Positions 12,219 to 26,163 of a stretch of 64,000 nucleotides of DNA are shown here, piece by piece (within the stretch, counting starts at the first letter, position 1; every line of letters starts with the position of its first letter). Source of the DNA: Epiperipatus broadwayi. Lineage: Eukaryota; Onychophora; Udeonychophora; Euonychophora; Peripatidae. The stretch covers positions 186,001 to 250,000 of the forward strand of contig JAQFVV010006649.1 in the NCBI GenBank assembly GCA_028023455.1. The letters run 5' to 3'. Both the position numbers and the translations under genes were made by a program. The notes under the pieces were generated by a model. That model was not told the DNA's origin. It did no database searches and saw only the letters and a program-made list of their open reading frames with translations.

Positions 12219-13719
12219 GCTTTAGATAGTTTCCAGTTATTTTTAACTTCATTAGATTCTTTTCATATATGTATCCAAATAAGGATGGTTTTAAATCACT
12301 TAGCATAGTATTAATACATGTTAAAGAAATGATTTGTTTTTTGATTGTCATTCATTTTATTCATGACTTTGCAGATATTAATCAAGAAAGACCCATATCC
12401 TCCCATTGTGAAATCTACTTGCAGAACATTGTTACTTTGACAACAAATTGGTAAAGCATTAAGTTATCAATTGTAAAAATATTGATCTGATCAAAGTAAA
12501 GAAAGTTTTATATGGTTACAAACATTTTTTTATATAAAAATTTGCATGAGATTCTCTTTCCTTTACACAACAAAAATAAAGTTTATTATTCAATACGATG
12601 ATTAATTTTTAAAATAAAGATGCATGTAATTTTTTAAAAATATTTCATTTACACTTACATTCATTCTAAGTTTGAACCTATTTCTATCTAATAATTTTTT
12701 TTTTCTTTAACTATTATATTAACTAAATTAAACATTACATAAACAAATAATTCCTTATTGTTTTCTTTATTTACAATAAAATGAATTGCCATATGATAGA
12801 CTTCCATGTCATAGTATATTACTACATGCATAATGAACACCAAATTTAAGTTCAAAAATGATACAAATAATACTTTTATGAAGAACATTAATTTACAATG
12901 AACTTACAATAAGTTTCCTTAAAATTGAAAGAATTTTACCAAATTAAAATCTCCTTTACAATATTTATGCAAATGTTTTGTTGCACTAAATGAACTAAAA
13001 AAATCAATCTGATGATAATTTGACTAAAAAAAAATCCCTTTTAATATTAAACGATCAACTAAAAAGTTTATTAGTTCAAATAAGATATCACATTCTTATT
13101 AAATAAAGTAATAGATACTGGTAAATTTTAATATTATAGTTAGAAAGTGAATTTTGCTTTCTGGAACAAAATTCACAAAGGAAATTTTCTACAACAAACA
13201 TTTGCCAGAAATTATGGAAGCAATTATTATCCAATTTATAGTTGCTAAAAAAATATTGATTTTATTTTTGTTTTATCATTTCCTTAATTGTTTTGAATAT
13301 TTGATTGATAATCTTTAAAAATAAATATACCTCTTGCCCTGATTTTTCATGTTCATATTCTGATATAATCTTAACCACCAATGCACTTTGAATATTTTCT
13401 TGCATTATATCATAATCATTATTAAAATTATTAATAAGGTTTTGCAGTGTATTACCAAATGTAAAATTAATACTGACTGCAAATTTCATCCATATATATC
13501 TTATTAAATCCTTAGACTCAATATCTAGATGAAATTTAACATTTTGCATAGTTTATATTACCAAACAGTAAATGTCATTGTTCTATCAGTTTTTATTAAC
13601 ATGAAAATTCTCTAGCTTATTAAATAATTTGTGAAGTCATTTTTGTGTCCTGTTTTATAGCTTCTAAATTAGCAGCAAGTTAAAAAAAAAAAAAAATTCC
13701 GCTAATGACATCACTTAGA
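12219..13719. other. AT-rich intron sequence, nothing recognised
   Basis: Short open frames here have no recognisable motif and look like chance frames in AT-rich DNA. Confidence 0.45.
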
Positions 13720-15894
13720 TCAGTGTTTCTCAAAGTTTATAAATTTGTTCATATTTATTACATATTTTTTACAATCTTTTAAATTATAACTAATTTTATA
13801 AAATAAAATTTATCTTTAATTCAGTTCTAAAATTTTCTTTTATTTGCTGTTTTATTCATAGAAAATAAACTAAGAAACAAAATACTACAAAAAAGTTTCT
13901 ATTTTTTAGTATCAATCAGCACTGCTCCATTAACAATTTTGCATATGCACACTTCATGTGCTGAGCCGGACTTTGATATTACAAAAATAACTTAACAGTT
14001 GCCAATTGTATGCACTATGTAGTTTGCCATAGTCAGCACATCAGAACTGCACAGGTGTGCAGTAACAGGAATTACTATATTAATAAGTATGTACCATAAC
14101 TTAAAGTATATTAAGCACTTGATATTCATTTTTTTGATAAATTTTAGTTGTTTAAAGCAAGAAAACATCGAAAACTATTGCAGACTTTTTTCAAAAACCA
14201 AGTAAAAATATTTTGAATCCTAATGAAAATATTATTTATTCACAAAAAGATTGCCTCAGGCAAAATTTCAATATTGATTATTTAAAATTTGGTTTCATTT
14301 TTTGACTTGAGTTGGAATAAAAATGTACCCAAACTTCAATGCATTATTTGCAGAGGAATTTTACCCAATGAATGTATGGAGCCAGCAAAACTAATGCTTC
14401 ATTTACAGAGCAAACATTCAAATACACAAAATAAGTCATTGGATTTTTTTTTAATGTAAAAATGTTGAATTAAAAAAACAAAAAACAATTTTTAAAAATT
14501 ACTTTTAGTTGATAAGTCTCTTGTAAAAGTTATCATATTTAGTTGCTTTAAGAATTGCTATGTGCAACAAGAAGTACTCTATTGCTGAAAATTTAATTAA
14601 ACCATGCTTAAAAAATATGTTTAAATCCTAAGTATGACTGCTGGAGACAAAATGAAAACTTAGCAGCTTTCTAATGATCCTATTCAATGCAGATTTAGAA
14701 TTAGTAATTAATATTAAAGATCAATTAATTCAAAAGATAAATAATTAATTCACAATTCAAAAAGACAAATCTATAGATTTTATCACTAAATCCATACTTT
14801 TACATTATATTTGTTATGTTGGTTATGAAATCAATGATGTAAAAACATTTTTTTGTTATGAACTTCCTATTCATACAACTAGTTTGGATATATTTAAAAC
14901 AATAATAATTATATCAAATAGAACTCAATTGGAAAAATTGTGTTGGCTTATGTAATGATGGAGTGGCAAGTAGGACTGGAAAACATTCAGGAGTTTCAAA
15001 AAAAAAAATAATAATAACAGACAATCGATAAAATTAATAAATTATATTCAATGCAACATACTAAATTCAAGACTATTTTCACAGTTATACAATGAAATGA
15101 GATCTGGACATGCAAATTTACTACTTCATGTAGAAATATGATGGTGGTCAAGAGGGAAAATATTAACAAGACTTTATGAATTAAAAAAAGAAGTTGAAAC
15201 ATTTCTAGAAACAAAAAATTCAGAATTGAGAAATATTTTCTGTAACAATTGGATTGCTAAATTAGCTTACTTGTCGGACATGTTTTCATTAATAAATGAA
15301 CTAAATTTAAGCCTGCAAGGAAATAGTACTATTTTTGATTTATGGAATAAAATTGAGGCACTCAAGAAAAACTTAAAACTATGGTGTAAGCATGTAGAAA
15401 AAAAGCTATGACATGTTTTATTCATTTTCAGAATTGATAAATAAAGTTGATATAAATATTGGTGAATTGAAACTACTGTTTACAGACATTTAACAGGACT
15501 TTATTGCAAGTTTAATTAATATTATCTACAAAAAGAAGACACATGGCAAGGCAATATGTGGATTTTAAATCTGTTATTGAACAAGAAAATAACCTAACTG
15601 AATTAGTGCAGAAAAAAATAATAATCTTACATTGGGATGATACATTAAAGTTATTATTTAATTTGATAAGTACAACTCAATTTTGGATTAAAATTAAAAG
15701 TATCCAGAATTACATGAAAAAGCCTTAAAATTATTGCCATTTCCATCCACATACTTACGTGAATTAACATTTTTGGCAATGACATTCATAAAGTCAAAAG
15801 AAAGAAATCATTCAGTAATGAATCCGCTTTGCGCTTAGCAGTCACAAATATATCTCCAATACTTGATAAGCTAATTACTGAAAGGAATCTGTGA
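13720..15894 (+). pseudogene. hAT transposase pseudogene (Charlie/ZBED5-like)
   Basis: A hAT-like left terminus, CAGTGTTTCTCAAAGTT, starts at 13,720. Downstream, transposase fragments are readable on the plus strand in the order of ZBED5-like hAT proteins: a BED-finger-like region (~14,270-14,420); ALRIAMCNKKYSIAENLI (~14,545-14,600); NLLLHVEI...WSRGKILTRLYELKKEV (~15,110-15,200); NELNLSLQGNSTIFDLWNKIEA (~15,295-15,360); and the C-terminal dimerisation region with LPFPSTYLRELTFLAMTFIKSKERN (~15,735-15,805), ending at TGA 15,892-15,894. Many stops and frameshifts lie between them. No right terminus was found nearby, so the copy may be truncated at its 3' end. Confidence 0.8.
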
Positions 15895-18318
15895 CAATCA
15901 CAATAGTTTTGGGTTTTATAATTATAATTATGTTTCCCTCAGTTATTTAAATATTATTTTTTGTTTTTCTTCAGATTTTGTTTATTATTAGTTTAATATT
16001 TTGTTAGTTAATTTACTTTTGTATAGTTTGTTGATTATTATTATTATTTTTTTAATCATTATTTAAAAATATATATTATAACCTAGAGAATAGAACATAG
16101 GCAAGTGCAGTGAGCAAGACATTCTGTAACCTAGAGAAAGAGAGAACGACATTACACACAAAATACAAGCCAAAATACCTTTTGGTAACCAAGCTCAAAC
16201 CACAATGTAAAGCTATACATGATAAGTGTTTCTAGCTATAGCTATGTTCAGCGGGTTTAAATAATAATCTATGTCATAACACTACGATATACAGGGAAAG
16301 CATTATAATAAAATATAATGAAATACAAAGTAACTATTATTAAAGAGAGAAGAAACCTCACCTCACTCTATAATACATAAAAAAAACTTAGTATTATAAA
16401 CATATGCCATTAAAGTTACATTTAAAGTTTCCTTCTTTAAGATCTACTACAACTACTGTATCTGTTTTTTTTATCACCTTGTAAAGATCTTCTAATCCTC
16501 TTACAAGCATCTTCTAAGCATCTCATTGCTTTGATCATGTTACGGATACCCCTAACAGGCTTCCAATACCTATTACACCATGTAGCCCAAAATGAATCCA
16601 GGACCCATGATATTAGTGTTATTTATTAACGGCTACATTAGTAAATGTTAAAGCACACAAATTGACAAATCACTAATTACAATTCATGTTTTAAATCCCA
16701 ACTTAATTATACTGTAAACAAATATTTAAATCAAATTATCAAACAGACGCAATAACTAACCTCTGACAATATCATTTTTTTAAATGTGTTACCATTGCAG
16801 ACATGATATAACAATGCATGGTAACTAAGATCAGATGAATGAATGCAATCAAGAAATAAAAACTAATATTAAAGTAAAAAAATATCAAACAAAATTTTTT
16901 ATTGTTATTAAACTATTTATACTTAATAGTCATTAAAAATGACATCAACAATGGATTGAAATAATGATAATGAACTTACTAGTTGAACGAGCTTTTTCTA
17001 AAAAGGGAAAGAAAATTTCTTATCTGCTGAAGAACCTACAAAGTCTTACATAGAGAATTTGAATTTAAAATTCGAAGATATAATCATCAACCAAATATGA
17101 GTGGCAATACTATCAAAAATCAATATTTAAATATCCAAGAATGTGCGAACGAATGTAGAGAATTAAAGTTAACTAAATAATGAATTTGAAATTAGTCTTT
17201 GCAAGTAAATTCACAGTATATAAACTTCCAAAATATCAGTAATTCTCAGTTATACATTGCAAAATCTAGATTAGACGGTATAAAATAATATAAGAAATAT
17301 TGACTTTATTCCACTTAAAAAAAAATCTTTAAACCAAAATATAATTAATGATGAAAACAAGTATGTATTGCTATGTGTGAAAGCTACATCAGGGAAAGAA
17401 AGTCGTCATCCATGGAACTATGACTTGTCAGAATTGGGATGAAATTGACCTATTATTACACACCTACACCAAGAAACATCAAGTCGATTCGTAATGAATG
17501 GATTCTATATTTCTCCGTTTCAAAGCAGAAATTCCAAGGCTATCAAGGATGACTTATCTGATGGATGTTCTCGAACACTTATGAGCTATTATCTATGCTT
17601 AAAATGGATTAGCATGGATTACTGGGAATGATTCAATAGTATACTCTTCCTTGTAAACTTCAAACCCAAGTTAAAGTTGATGTCATTCACTTTATTTATT
17701 TGTACATTAGATATTATAATTTTTTCTCTCTTTAATACAGGGGCAAAAAGAGTTAACATCAGTGCTGGCATGTAACATAAAGAAGAAATATTTTCACCTG
17801 AAATGTAAGCCTAATAAAATATAATTTATGATAAGTGCTTGATTGTGTACTAACCCGATCATCACCAAAGGGGAAAGATAAGATGTTACCTAATATGTAT
17901 TTAATCCAAACATGTATATACTTGCAGCACGTACATTTTCCTTGTTTGTTCATATTAATAATTGTGTTAAATGTTTTCAGTATATCTGATTAACTATCTT
18001 ATGTCATAAATGATCTTTCTTGTCTATATTATGAGCATTGTAAATAGCAGGGTAATCCTCATCACCACAATGACAGATAGGAATTTAAGATAATAAATTA
18101 CTTAAAATAAATGAGCTAAGAGTTTCAGGTAACAGTTTTAGAAAGTAAAGATTATTATGGTAATCTTATATATGATACAAATCTTATTTATGTTAATAGG
18201 GACATCAAATGGCTATTCTTTGTGGGATCAGGTTTGGGATAATATTTGGAACCAACTATAAACAAAGAATAACCATAAACAATATTTGTCTGAAGGTTTG
18301 TAATGATAGCATATTATA
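15895..18318. other. AT-rich intron sequence with one dispersed direct repeat
   Basis: Apart from the direct repeat at 16,286-16,540, the stretch at 17,330-17,660 is less AT-rich than its surroundings and may be old transposon sequence, but no protein motif was recognised. Confidence 0.35.
16286..16540 (+). repeat. direct repeat, copy 1 (partner 19,144-19,308)
   Basis: Shares 'cttagtattataaacatatg', 'ccattaaagtta', 'ccttctttaagatct' and 'ctaagcatctcattgctttg' with 19,144-19,308 in the same order and orientation. This copy is longer by about 70 bp between the leading 'agggaaagca' and the shared core. Class unknown. Confidence 0.7.
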
Positions 18319-18653
18319 AGATGTGATATGTTGGACTATTTCCATCATTTATGAATGAATGTTGAATGTATAGAAAATTTTAAACTTTATTTAAACTTTC
18401 CAAATACAAACAACTTGCTAGTAAAAACACACAAAATAGACAATACACAAAGTTTCGAGTAGTATTATTCTCCGGAAGAAGAGTGGAGAATAATACTACT
18501 CGAAACGTTGTGTAATTACTAACCTGTATTGTCTATTTTGTGTGTTATTACTAACAAGTTGTTTGTATTTGGAAAGTTTAAATAAAGTTTAAAATTTTCT
18601 ATACATTCAACATTCACTCATAAATTATGGAAATAGTCCAACATATCACATCT
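18319..18653. repeat. foldback of two family-A tails meeting in a hammerhead-like core
   Basis: Arms 18,319-18,473 and 18,485-18,653 are near-perfect inverted copies around an 11-nt centre; one arm has a ~13-nt indel. Each arm runs from the centre to a tail containing 'aaataaagtttaaaattttc' and a 'gtccaacatat' end. On the plus strand the centre reads CCGGAAGAAGAG, a GAGTGG/CTACTC stem, then CGAAAC (18,501-18,506), a hammerhead-like core with one extra A before stem II. The same tail follows the Penelope-like remnant at 62.3-62.5 kb. Confidence 0.8.
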
Positions 18654-21600
18654 AATAACCATAAACATCTAATCATATGTTTTGTAATCTTGTTTTAAAA
18701 TCTTTGTTATTAAAATATCAATCATTGTAAATATGATTATTAAATTTATTCAAATGTTAAATTATGATTCTTGGTGTGTTTTTCTATAGTCAATTTTTAA
18801 TTAATCATATATGCTAACGTATTTATCAATATTTAATTTATTTACAAATAACGTCACACCCACAAGTATTATTAAATACATATTCATGTTTACACTTATC
18901 TATATTTCAAGTGATACAAATATAACCTGAATTAGATGATTATGCAGAATCTCCATGCGTTTGAAGCTCAGGACAATGGAAATAAAATGCGATATGGATG
19001 AGATAAGTTAGGTATATAATTAATGTTTGGTTGGTTCTTAATCTCTTCTCTCCTAGGAATGAAATCAATGCGTGTGGTATGTATAGGTACAAATAACAAA
19101 AATATACTCAGTTATTCACTGTGATGACTTCACTAATCTATTTATATACCAGGAAAAGCACTATACATAAAAAAATCTTAGTATTATAAACATATGCCAT
19201 TAAAGTTACCTTCTTTAAGATCTAATACAACTATCTATTTTTTTTTATCATCTTTTAAAGATCTAATTCTCTTGCAAGCATTTTCTAAGCATCTCATTGC
19301 TTTGATCAGATGAAATAATATTTAATTCTTAAAATATTTGAAATGTTCTTTTAAAATTTATGCCAATCAAAATTTATCTTTTAAATGTAAAATCTCCATA
19401 TTAAAACAAATTTAATAATATGGTTTGTGAAATTATATAAGGTATCAGGGTAATATGTTTTCATAAATCCTTTTGACTCTCTAGATTTATTCAATATCGA
19501 ATGAAATCATAGTTAAAATACAATAAGTAAGACATACACTTCCCCTAAGCTAGTGTGATTATCGTAATTATAACAATTATATTACTATCTTAATAAAATG
19601 CAACATGATCTCTTAAATTTAGAATAAATTAAAAGAATAAGCTAGGATTACACTCAGATATTAAGAATGGGTATGGAGTCTGATAGCCATCCTAAACATC
19701 TTAGAATAAATCTACTCAAAACCTTCTAAATATAAATGAGGTTCTTGTACAAATTGAATTTTATCAACATAATAACAACTACGATCTTCTAATATAAAAA
19801 TGATGTAAAATAATTTGTTCAGTGACTTGAAATAAGCAAATTGAATTAGTTAAAGTAATCCAAATTGACAAAACAAACTGCAATACTTTCTTAAGCAAAT
19901 ACATCTTTCTTAGATGTTCTATTAATGCTTAAATAATTTAATAAATAGTGACTTTTATAAATTTAAATGTCATGTACTCTTATAGTAAATAGACTAGCAT
20001 AATTTTATAATGTTTTATAAGCATTTAAAATTTTAGTTAATGTTTAAAATGATTTACGTTTGATAATTGAGATGATTTCTGATTAACAAGTTGGATGATG
20101 TGAATAAATGGCTATGAAAAATTACTTAAATAACAATAGATTTATTTACTGCAAAATTTCAATAAAATTTACAATTAGTTCATCTTTAAGTCCACATAGA
20201 TCAAAAATTTTTGACAAAGTTGTTTCTGCAAAATTTTATATCAGATGGATTAAAATTAAAATACTGCTTTATTAAAATACACTTCATTGGATTAGCAAAA
20301 ACAATCCATCATATTAAAAAAATAATAATAATAATCCATCATATTAGCAAAATAATTCATTATATTAAAATAAGTTTTTGTATTATTTCAACAAAAGTGT
20401 TCATTTATTATCTCATTCATACTATGATAATAGCCATCATATAATAGTGTCTCTTATATGAATATTTTACATGTTCAATAATATTAATAATAATAATAGT
20501 TTACCAATCCATCAGTGAAGGAATTATAAAGTAGATGTATATTATCTATTTATGTCCAAAGTAAATTTAAAAAATTTTAAAAACCAATTATTTATCATAT
20601 TTAGTCCTGACAACTAGCAAAGCTCAAATATAGGACTGACACATTTACAATGTATTTTTCACATTTAAGCCAACCAAGAATGCTCTTAGAGGTAAGGTAG
20701 AATTTCTAATACCTTGATAACACCACTAAAAAATGCCAATTAAAGTCATGGTAAAATCTTACACATACTTTATTAACATACTAACACTACAAGAAAAATT
20801 AATCTTCAATAATTATATACTAAGACAAAGTAAAAGTATGATGGTATTGTTTATAGGACACATCTACCCTCTAGAGCTAGTAAAGGATCTGGAACTTTAT
20901 CACTTGTCCGGGAAAATGAGAATGCACATCAGGGACAAAATACTAAATAGGAATTGCTTTAGAACAAAGAGAGCTTAAGTTTCAATCTCTAAAGCATATA
21001 CTATGAGCATATAAAATGCTAGCAGGACAGCGAATAATAAGAGAGCTCAATGTTTCCATCCCTTTTGAAAAATAAGCTAGTAAAATTAATGATGAAAATT
21101 AACTATAATCCATAAAATATACTGGCATATAAAAGCGCTCCTAAAATATAGAGAATATAATTCATTATTTATAACAAAATACTATAATAGCTAACCAATG
21201 TGAAATATGATAAAGAACAATTAATTAATACCAATATGGTTCTATTATTAACATTAGGCAATAAATCATCAATAAATTATAATAAATATACATTAGCTTT
21301 ATCTGCTTACAGTAACATAATATACCTTTATAAATAAATTATTCATATTTTTAAAAAGAGGCACATGCTATTTCAAAATATGTTCATATGATAAAGTACT
21401 ATTCTGAGAACTTTAATCCTTAATATTTCAAAATATATAGCATATAACATGAAATATAATATATGCACATCATAACATAATATAAAATCATAATAAAATA
21501 AATTTAACCATTTACCATAAAATCAATTATATTAAATAATAATGTCCTTCTGTTTCATTCTTGACCAATTCTCCATTACTTAAATATGAAGAAGACTATT

Positions 21601-21742
21601 GGCAATAACATCTTGAGGACTGCACATATCCATTATATAAGATATCATTAAAATATTATAATATATAATCTATTTAGAAAATGTATAACACATTTCATTG
21701 GATATATTGTATAAAGTCAATTCATTCTACTATCAAGTATAT
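18654..21742. other. AT-rich intron sequence with direct repeat copy 2
   Basis: Apart from the direct repeat at 19,144-19,308, I see only AT-rich sequence and short TAA/CATCATATTA repetitions near 20,300-20,350. No gene was recognised. Confidence 0.4.
19144..19308 (+). repeat. direct repeat, copy 2 (partner 16,286-16,540)
   Basis: Same orientation as copy 1, about 2.86 kb away and shorter. Family A's foldback (18,319-18,653) lies between the two copies. The arrangement could be an old tandem duplication or two insertions of one element. Confidence 0.7.
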
Positions 21743-22712
21743 GTAAATATAGGGATTTGAACTCAGACTTTTAAGCACCCTTCAACTATCCATACTATCT
21801 CATACCACTAATACACATGACCACATACATGCATAAAAGATAAACAATCACCAATATTCGTATTTCATGCTAAACTCATCAGTTGGTCCAGATTATTATC
21901 TCCCACACACATATATAATCAGTGCTCAGTTTATATTAAGATAGCAAATCTTCATACTTTAATGGCCAGGCTTCAATCCATTCCAACCTCCAACTCTTCA
22001 ACCATGCATACCATTGAAAATCTTAAGATGGAAGCCCAAATCCCATGCTGATGCCAATATTATTGCCATGCCCATGTTGACCTCAAATCGTTCTGACCCC
22101 TCATGTATAGAACTTTATCCATTTAAATACATAGAAGAGGGATGGGCAGGATGCAGGCTTAATATGTAAATATTTAAAATACAGGTGCTCTTCACATACC
22201 TGGAGCCTAATTGAAAATATAGGGAATTTGAACTCAGACTTTCAAGCACCCTTCAACTGTCCATACCATCTCATACCACTGATAAGGTCCTATATATGAG
22301 GGGTCAGAATGACTTGAGGTCAACATGGGCATGCCAATAATATTGGCATCAGCATGGGATTTGGGCTTTCCATTATCAGATTTTCAATGGTATGGATGGC
22401 TGAAGAGTTGGAAGTTGGAGTGGATTGAAGCCTGTCCATTAAAGTATGAAGATTTGCTATCTTAATATAAACTGAGCACTGATTATATATATGTGTGGGA
22501 GATGATAATCTGGACCAAATGATCGAGTGCTGGTTTAGCATGAAATACATACATTGGTGATTGTTTATCTTTTCTACATGTATGTGGTCATTTGTATCAG
22601 TGGTATGTGATTGTATGGATAATTGAAGGATGCTTGAAAGTCTGAGTTCAAATCCCCTATATTTACAATCAGGCTCCAGATAGGTGAAGAATGCCTGTAT
22701 TTTAAATATTTA
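21743..22712. repeat. large foldback of a tRNA-related SINE-like element, with a third partial copy
   Basis: Left-orientation copy 21,743-22,110 and right-orientation copy 22,289-22,712 are inverted and closely similar. Between them, about 22,175-22,282 is a second left-orientation partial copy. In the right copy the segment GAGTTCAAATCCCC (from ~22,645) resembles a pol III B box; an A box is less clear. Shared blocks include 'aggtcaacatgggcatg' and 'aatattggcatcagcatggg'. Probably a SINE or a small non-autonomous element inserted in inverted and partial-tandem form. Confidence 0.7.
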
Positions 22713-25700
22713 TCAAGTATATGATAAGTTAATGGCGACTCATTCAATGTATTAATAGATTTAAAGTCTAATAAAGATTCAAAGTACTGCAGTAAATATC
22801 ACAAATCCTTAATTTAAGTTTATTAAATTAAATTAATCCATCGCAACAACATGTTTTAAATTAATATTAGCAATATAATATAGGACAATAAAGCACTTCA
22901 ATGATTATTATTTATTAACATTGTTGAACATTTACAGGAGAGAATGTTTGACTTCAACTATTATCTTTGAGATCCCAGCAGTTTCCATAATAATGCTCTG
23001 ATGGAAGAAATCATTTATGCATTTTAAACACTTGTGCAGTTTCATAAAATCATTAAAATATATAAAAAATTATTTTAACTCATTAAATGGAATATTATCG
23101 CAGGTAAATTTGATATTTTCCTTTTAAGTGAAATATTTTAAAATTCACATAGTTATCAATTAAACAGTTCATTGTGAGTTAAATTTTATTACTCTGCCTG
23201 AGAATTTATTTCTTTTCTCTTTCAAGAGGAGAGCAAACAAAAATCGTTAGAATATTAGCAAAAAAAAAGTTGTGTTTTTTAAAACAATAGTGAATAGCTT
23301 TTAAAGTAATAATGCAGCACACGTAAATTATTATGATTTTAATAAATAATTTTAGTCAATTCTTTTTCTTTTGCAGAATGAATTATTGAACATCTAAAAA
23401 TATCTGCAATGTCAATTTATAGTTCTTATTTGAAATAAAGTTTTTTTTTACTCCAATTAAATTAATTCTAAATAATATATTGACTTAGGAATATTATGAA
23501 AAAAATACTAAAAAATTATTAGCATTCTTTGTAATGTTCTTGCCAATAGTAGCATTAGATCTTCCATGGCAATTTTAATTATACCATAGATATTTAATTT
23601 ATTTCTAAAATTGATAATTGTTCTCCAGTCAGAGCAATAGCAATAACAACAGTTTTCAAAGTTTTTAATCTTTGCAAATTTTAAAATACTAGTCTAAATA
23701 TTGTAACAACAAATCATATTACCATTCCATTGACAGTTACAGAGATTTTAGTTCCCTTGGTATTTTTGTTCAGACAATTGTGTCAAGATATAAGTTATGC
23801 CTAACATATTGAATTTAATAAAAACAAAAGTTATAAAAAAAATTAGACTTTTTAAAAAATTTATTTAAAGTTTAAACTTCAACTGTTACAAACAAAATTA
23901 AATTGATTGATAATCTTGAGAAAATGAAGAGAGACGAGTGTCAGGTGTCTTTCTTACCTTACTTATACCCTTGGTCATATGACCAATTTATGAGACTTAA
24001 TTTATCTTTGAAACTACAACCTCTCCTCTGATTAGCTTGAATCTTTGACCTGTCTACCACCAATAAATCAGTTTTTGTCTAGACACTTGAAATTAATTAA
24101 AAACACTTCCAGGTTTGAATAAAAATAATTATTAAAAATTACAGATATCCAGTATAAAAATAAAATATTACAAAATATAAAATTTACATTATATCTTTAA
24201 TGAATCACATATTAACACAATTTATTTATTACTCTTTTAAATCTAGACAAATATCTCAGAGTTTTAAATTAAAATTATTTTTAAGAATATTTAAACTAAA
24301 TAATATCAAATAAATATAATATTTACCCATATATTCAACATTTGTTTAGCAAATAAAACCCATAATTTAATTGCTAACTTTATTAAACTCTTTTTATCAT
24401 TAAATATTATAGCTTTAGTTTTCAACACCAACAAACCAAAATATAGGATTTGAATTTGGTTTCTTAATTTTAAAAATTAATGTAGGCTTTTTAAAACAAT
24501 TTTACAGTGAAACTAAAACTAAATGAGCATTTTTATTTCTAAATTACACTTTTTATCATTGATATTAATAGCACTTTAAAATTTAAAGATGTTTAACATC
24601 TGAAAGCTTTATTTAAATTAAAACTCATTATTATTTAAGCTGTGTCAAAATTATTTTACAATTAGATAATAAATAAATACTGATATAACAGCACTAATAT
24701 GTAACAATGATAGCATAATACAGTATTTACAATCGTTTACTTAAAACAAAATTAAGCTATATAATTTTTTTTTTTAGATGTTTTGGCACAAAATTTAACT
24801 GAACATTTAGCTTCTGCCAAGGCTAAAGTTTATAACGTATATATTAAATTTGTTAAACACTACACTAATTATATTTACCTATAAAAATACCCCCCTCTTT
24901 CATTTAATAAAAAAATTTAAAAATTTGTTGATCCACGGCATGTAGTCAGTTGAGAATCACTGACCTACATAGTTCTTTCTTTTAATTTAATTTCTTGATT
25001 AAACATAAATAATTTTAAAAGATGGAAACTTATTTATTCTTTCACAGTTGTGCATCAAGTTCATCCCTTGTAAATCTTCAGCACAGTTGGCAATTAGCAG
25101 AGGGTTCCAAAAGTATATTTTACAAAGGATGCTATAAATTATGACTTAAACCTTATTGTAAAAAAAAACCCATCAAATTCATACATGCATAATAATATAT
25201 AAACCTGGATGTATTTAGTGACTGTTTCTATTTATTTTAGTCTCAAACTAGTAAAATTGTAATAAAAAAATTCAAAGATTAACAAATCAAATGGTAAAAA
25301 CAAACAATAAAAAAAAATAGCAAACACTCTATGAGATCAAATGAAGAGTAAGATAAACATCTGCTCTATTCTTTTCTTTCTATATTCTTTTTCTTATATA
25401 TTCCCATTCACAATATTCAAATTTTAGCAAAAAAAATATATTCACATACATTAAACACACACTTATTTTTTGAACCCCATTTCTAGTTTGCAAAAGAATA
25501 AACTTTCCTAATAACTTTCAACTATTGTAATTTCATTTTGGCAATATTTTATTATAAAATTTTAGCAATGTTTTAATTCACAATAAGATCAACAAAACAA
25601 TCTGCTCTATATATTTCAAACTACTGTCAAAAAAATTAAATATGTATTTCATATTATGTTTTCTTTCATAAAGCTTTTTAGGATTTTCTATTTTAAAATA

Positions 25701-26050
25701 ACATTTTTATTTTGATATGCAACATAGAGTAAGTCAAGAAGATAGATGTATTAAAAAAAATCCACAGATTTTGAGTCACTATTCTAAATCTCCTCAATAT
25801 CAACTTTTTCATAAAAATAATGACATTTTACCACATTTTTCAGAAAAATTTATAAGTAATTAAAACCATACATCTAGCCAATAAAAAAAAAGAGCATACT
25901 ATTTATATAAACCATAACCAAAATATATATATATATCATAATTACTGTGTGCTGGGATAAAAATATCATTAAAACTGAAGTGCATAGTAAATAAAATAAA
26001 TATTTAAAAGTCAAACAAATGAAAGTATCAAATATTATTTTGTATTGTAA
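22713..26050. other. AT-rich intron sequence with one hAT-like terminus
   Basis: No coding signal was recognised. At about 24,929-24,955 the sequence 'gatccacggcatgtagtcag' followed by TTGAGAATCACTG resembles a right-hand hAT terminus (CAGTGATTCTCAA on the minus strand). I did not find its partner. Confidence 0.35.
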
Positions 26051-26163
26051 TAATATGTTGGACTATTCTCATCATCTATCAGTGAATGTTAAATGTATAA
26101 AGTTTAAAATTTTCTATACATTCAACATTAATTGATAGATGATGGAAATACTCCAACATATTA
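26051..26163. repeat. short foldback of two family-A tails
   Basis: Arms 26,051-26,098 and 26,115-26,163 are inverted copies ending in 'gtccaacatat'-like sequence, separated by 'aaagtttaaaattttct'. They match the distal ends of the 18.3-18.7 kb foldback, so this is the same family reduced to its last ~50 bp in both orientations. Confidence 0.75.

Noticed and set aside
20211-20444. 77-codon open frame
   Set aside because: Isoleucine/histidine-rich translation of TAA/CATCAT simple repeats; no protein character.
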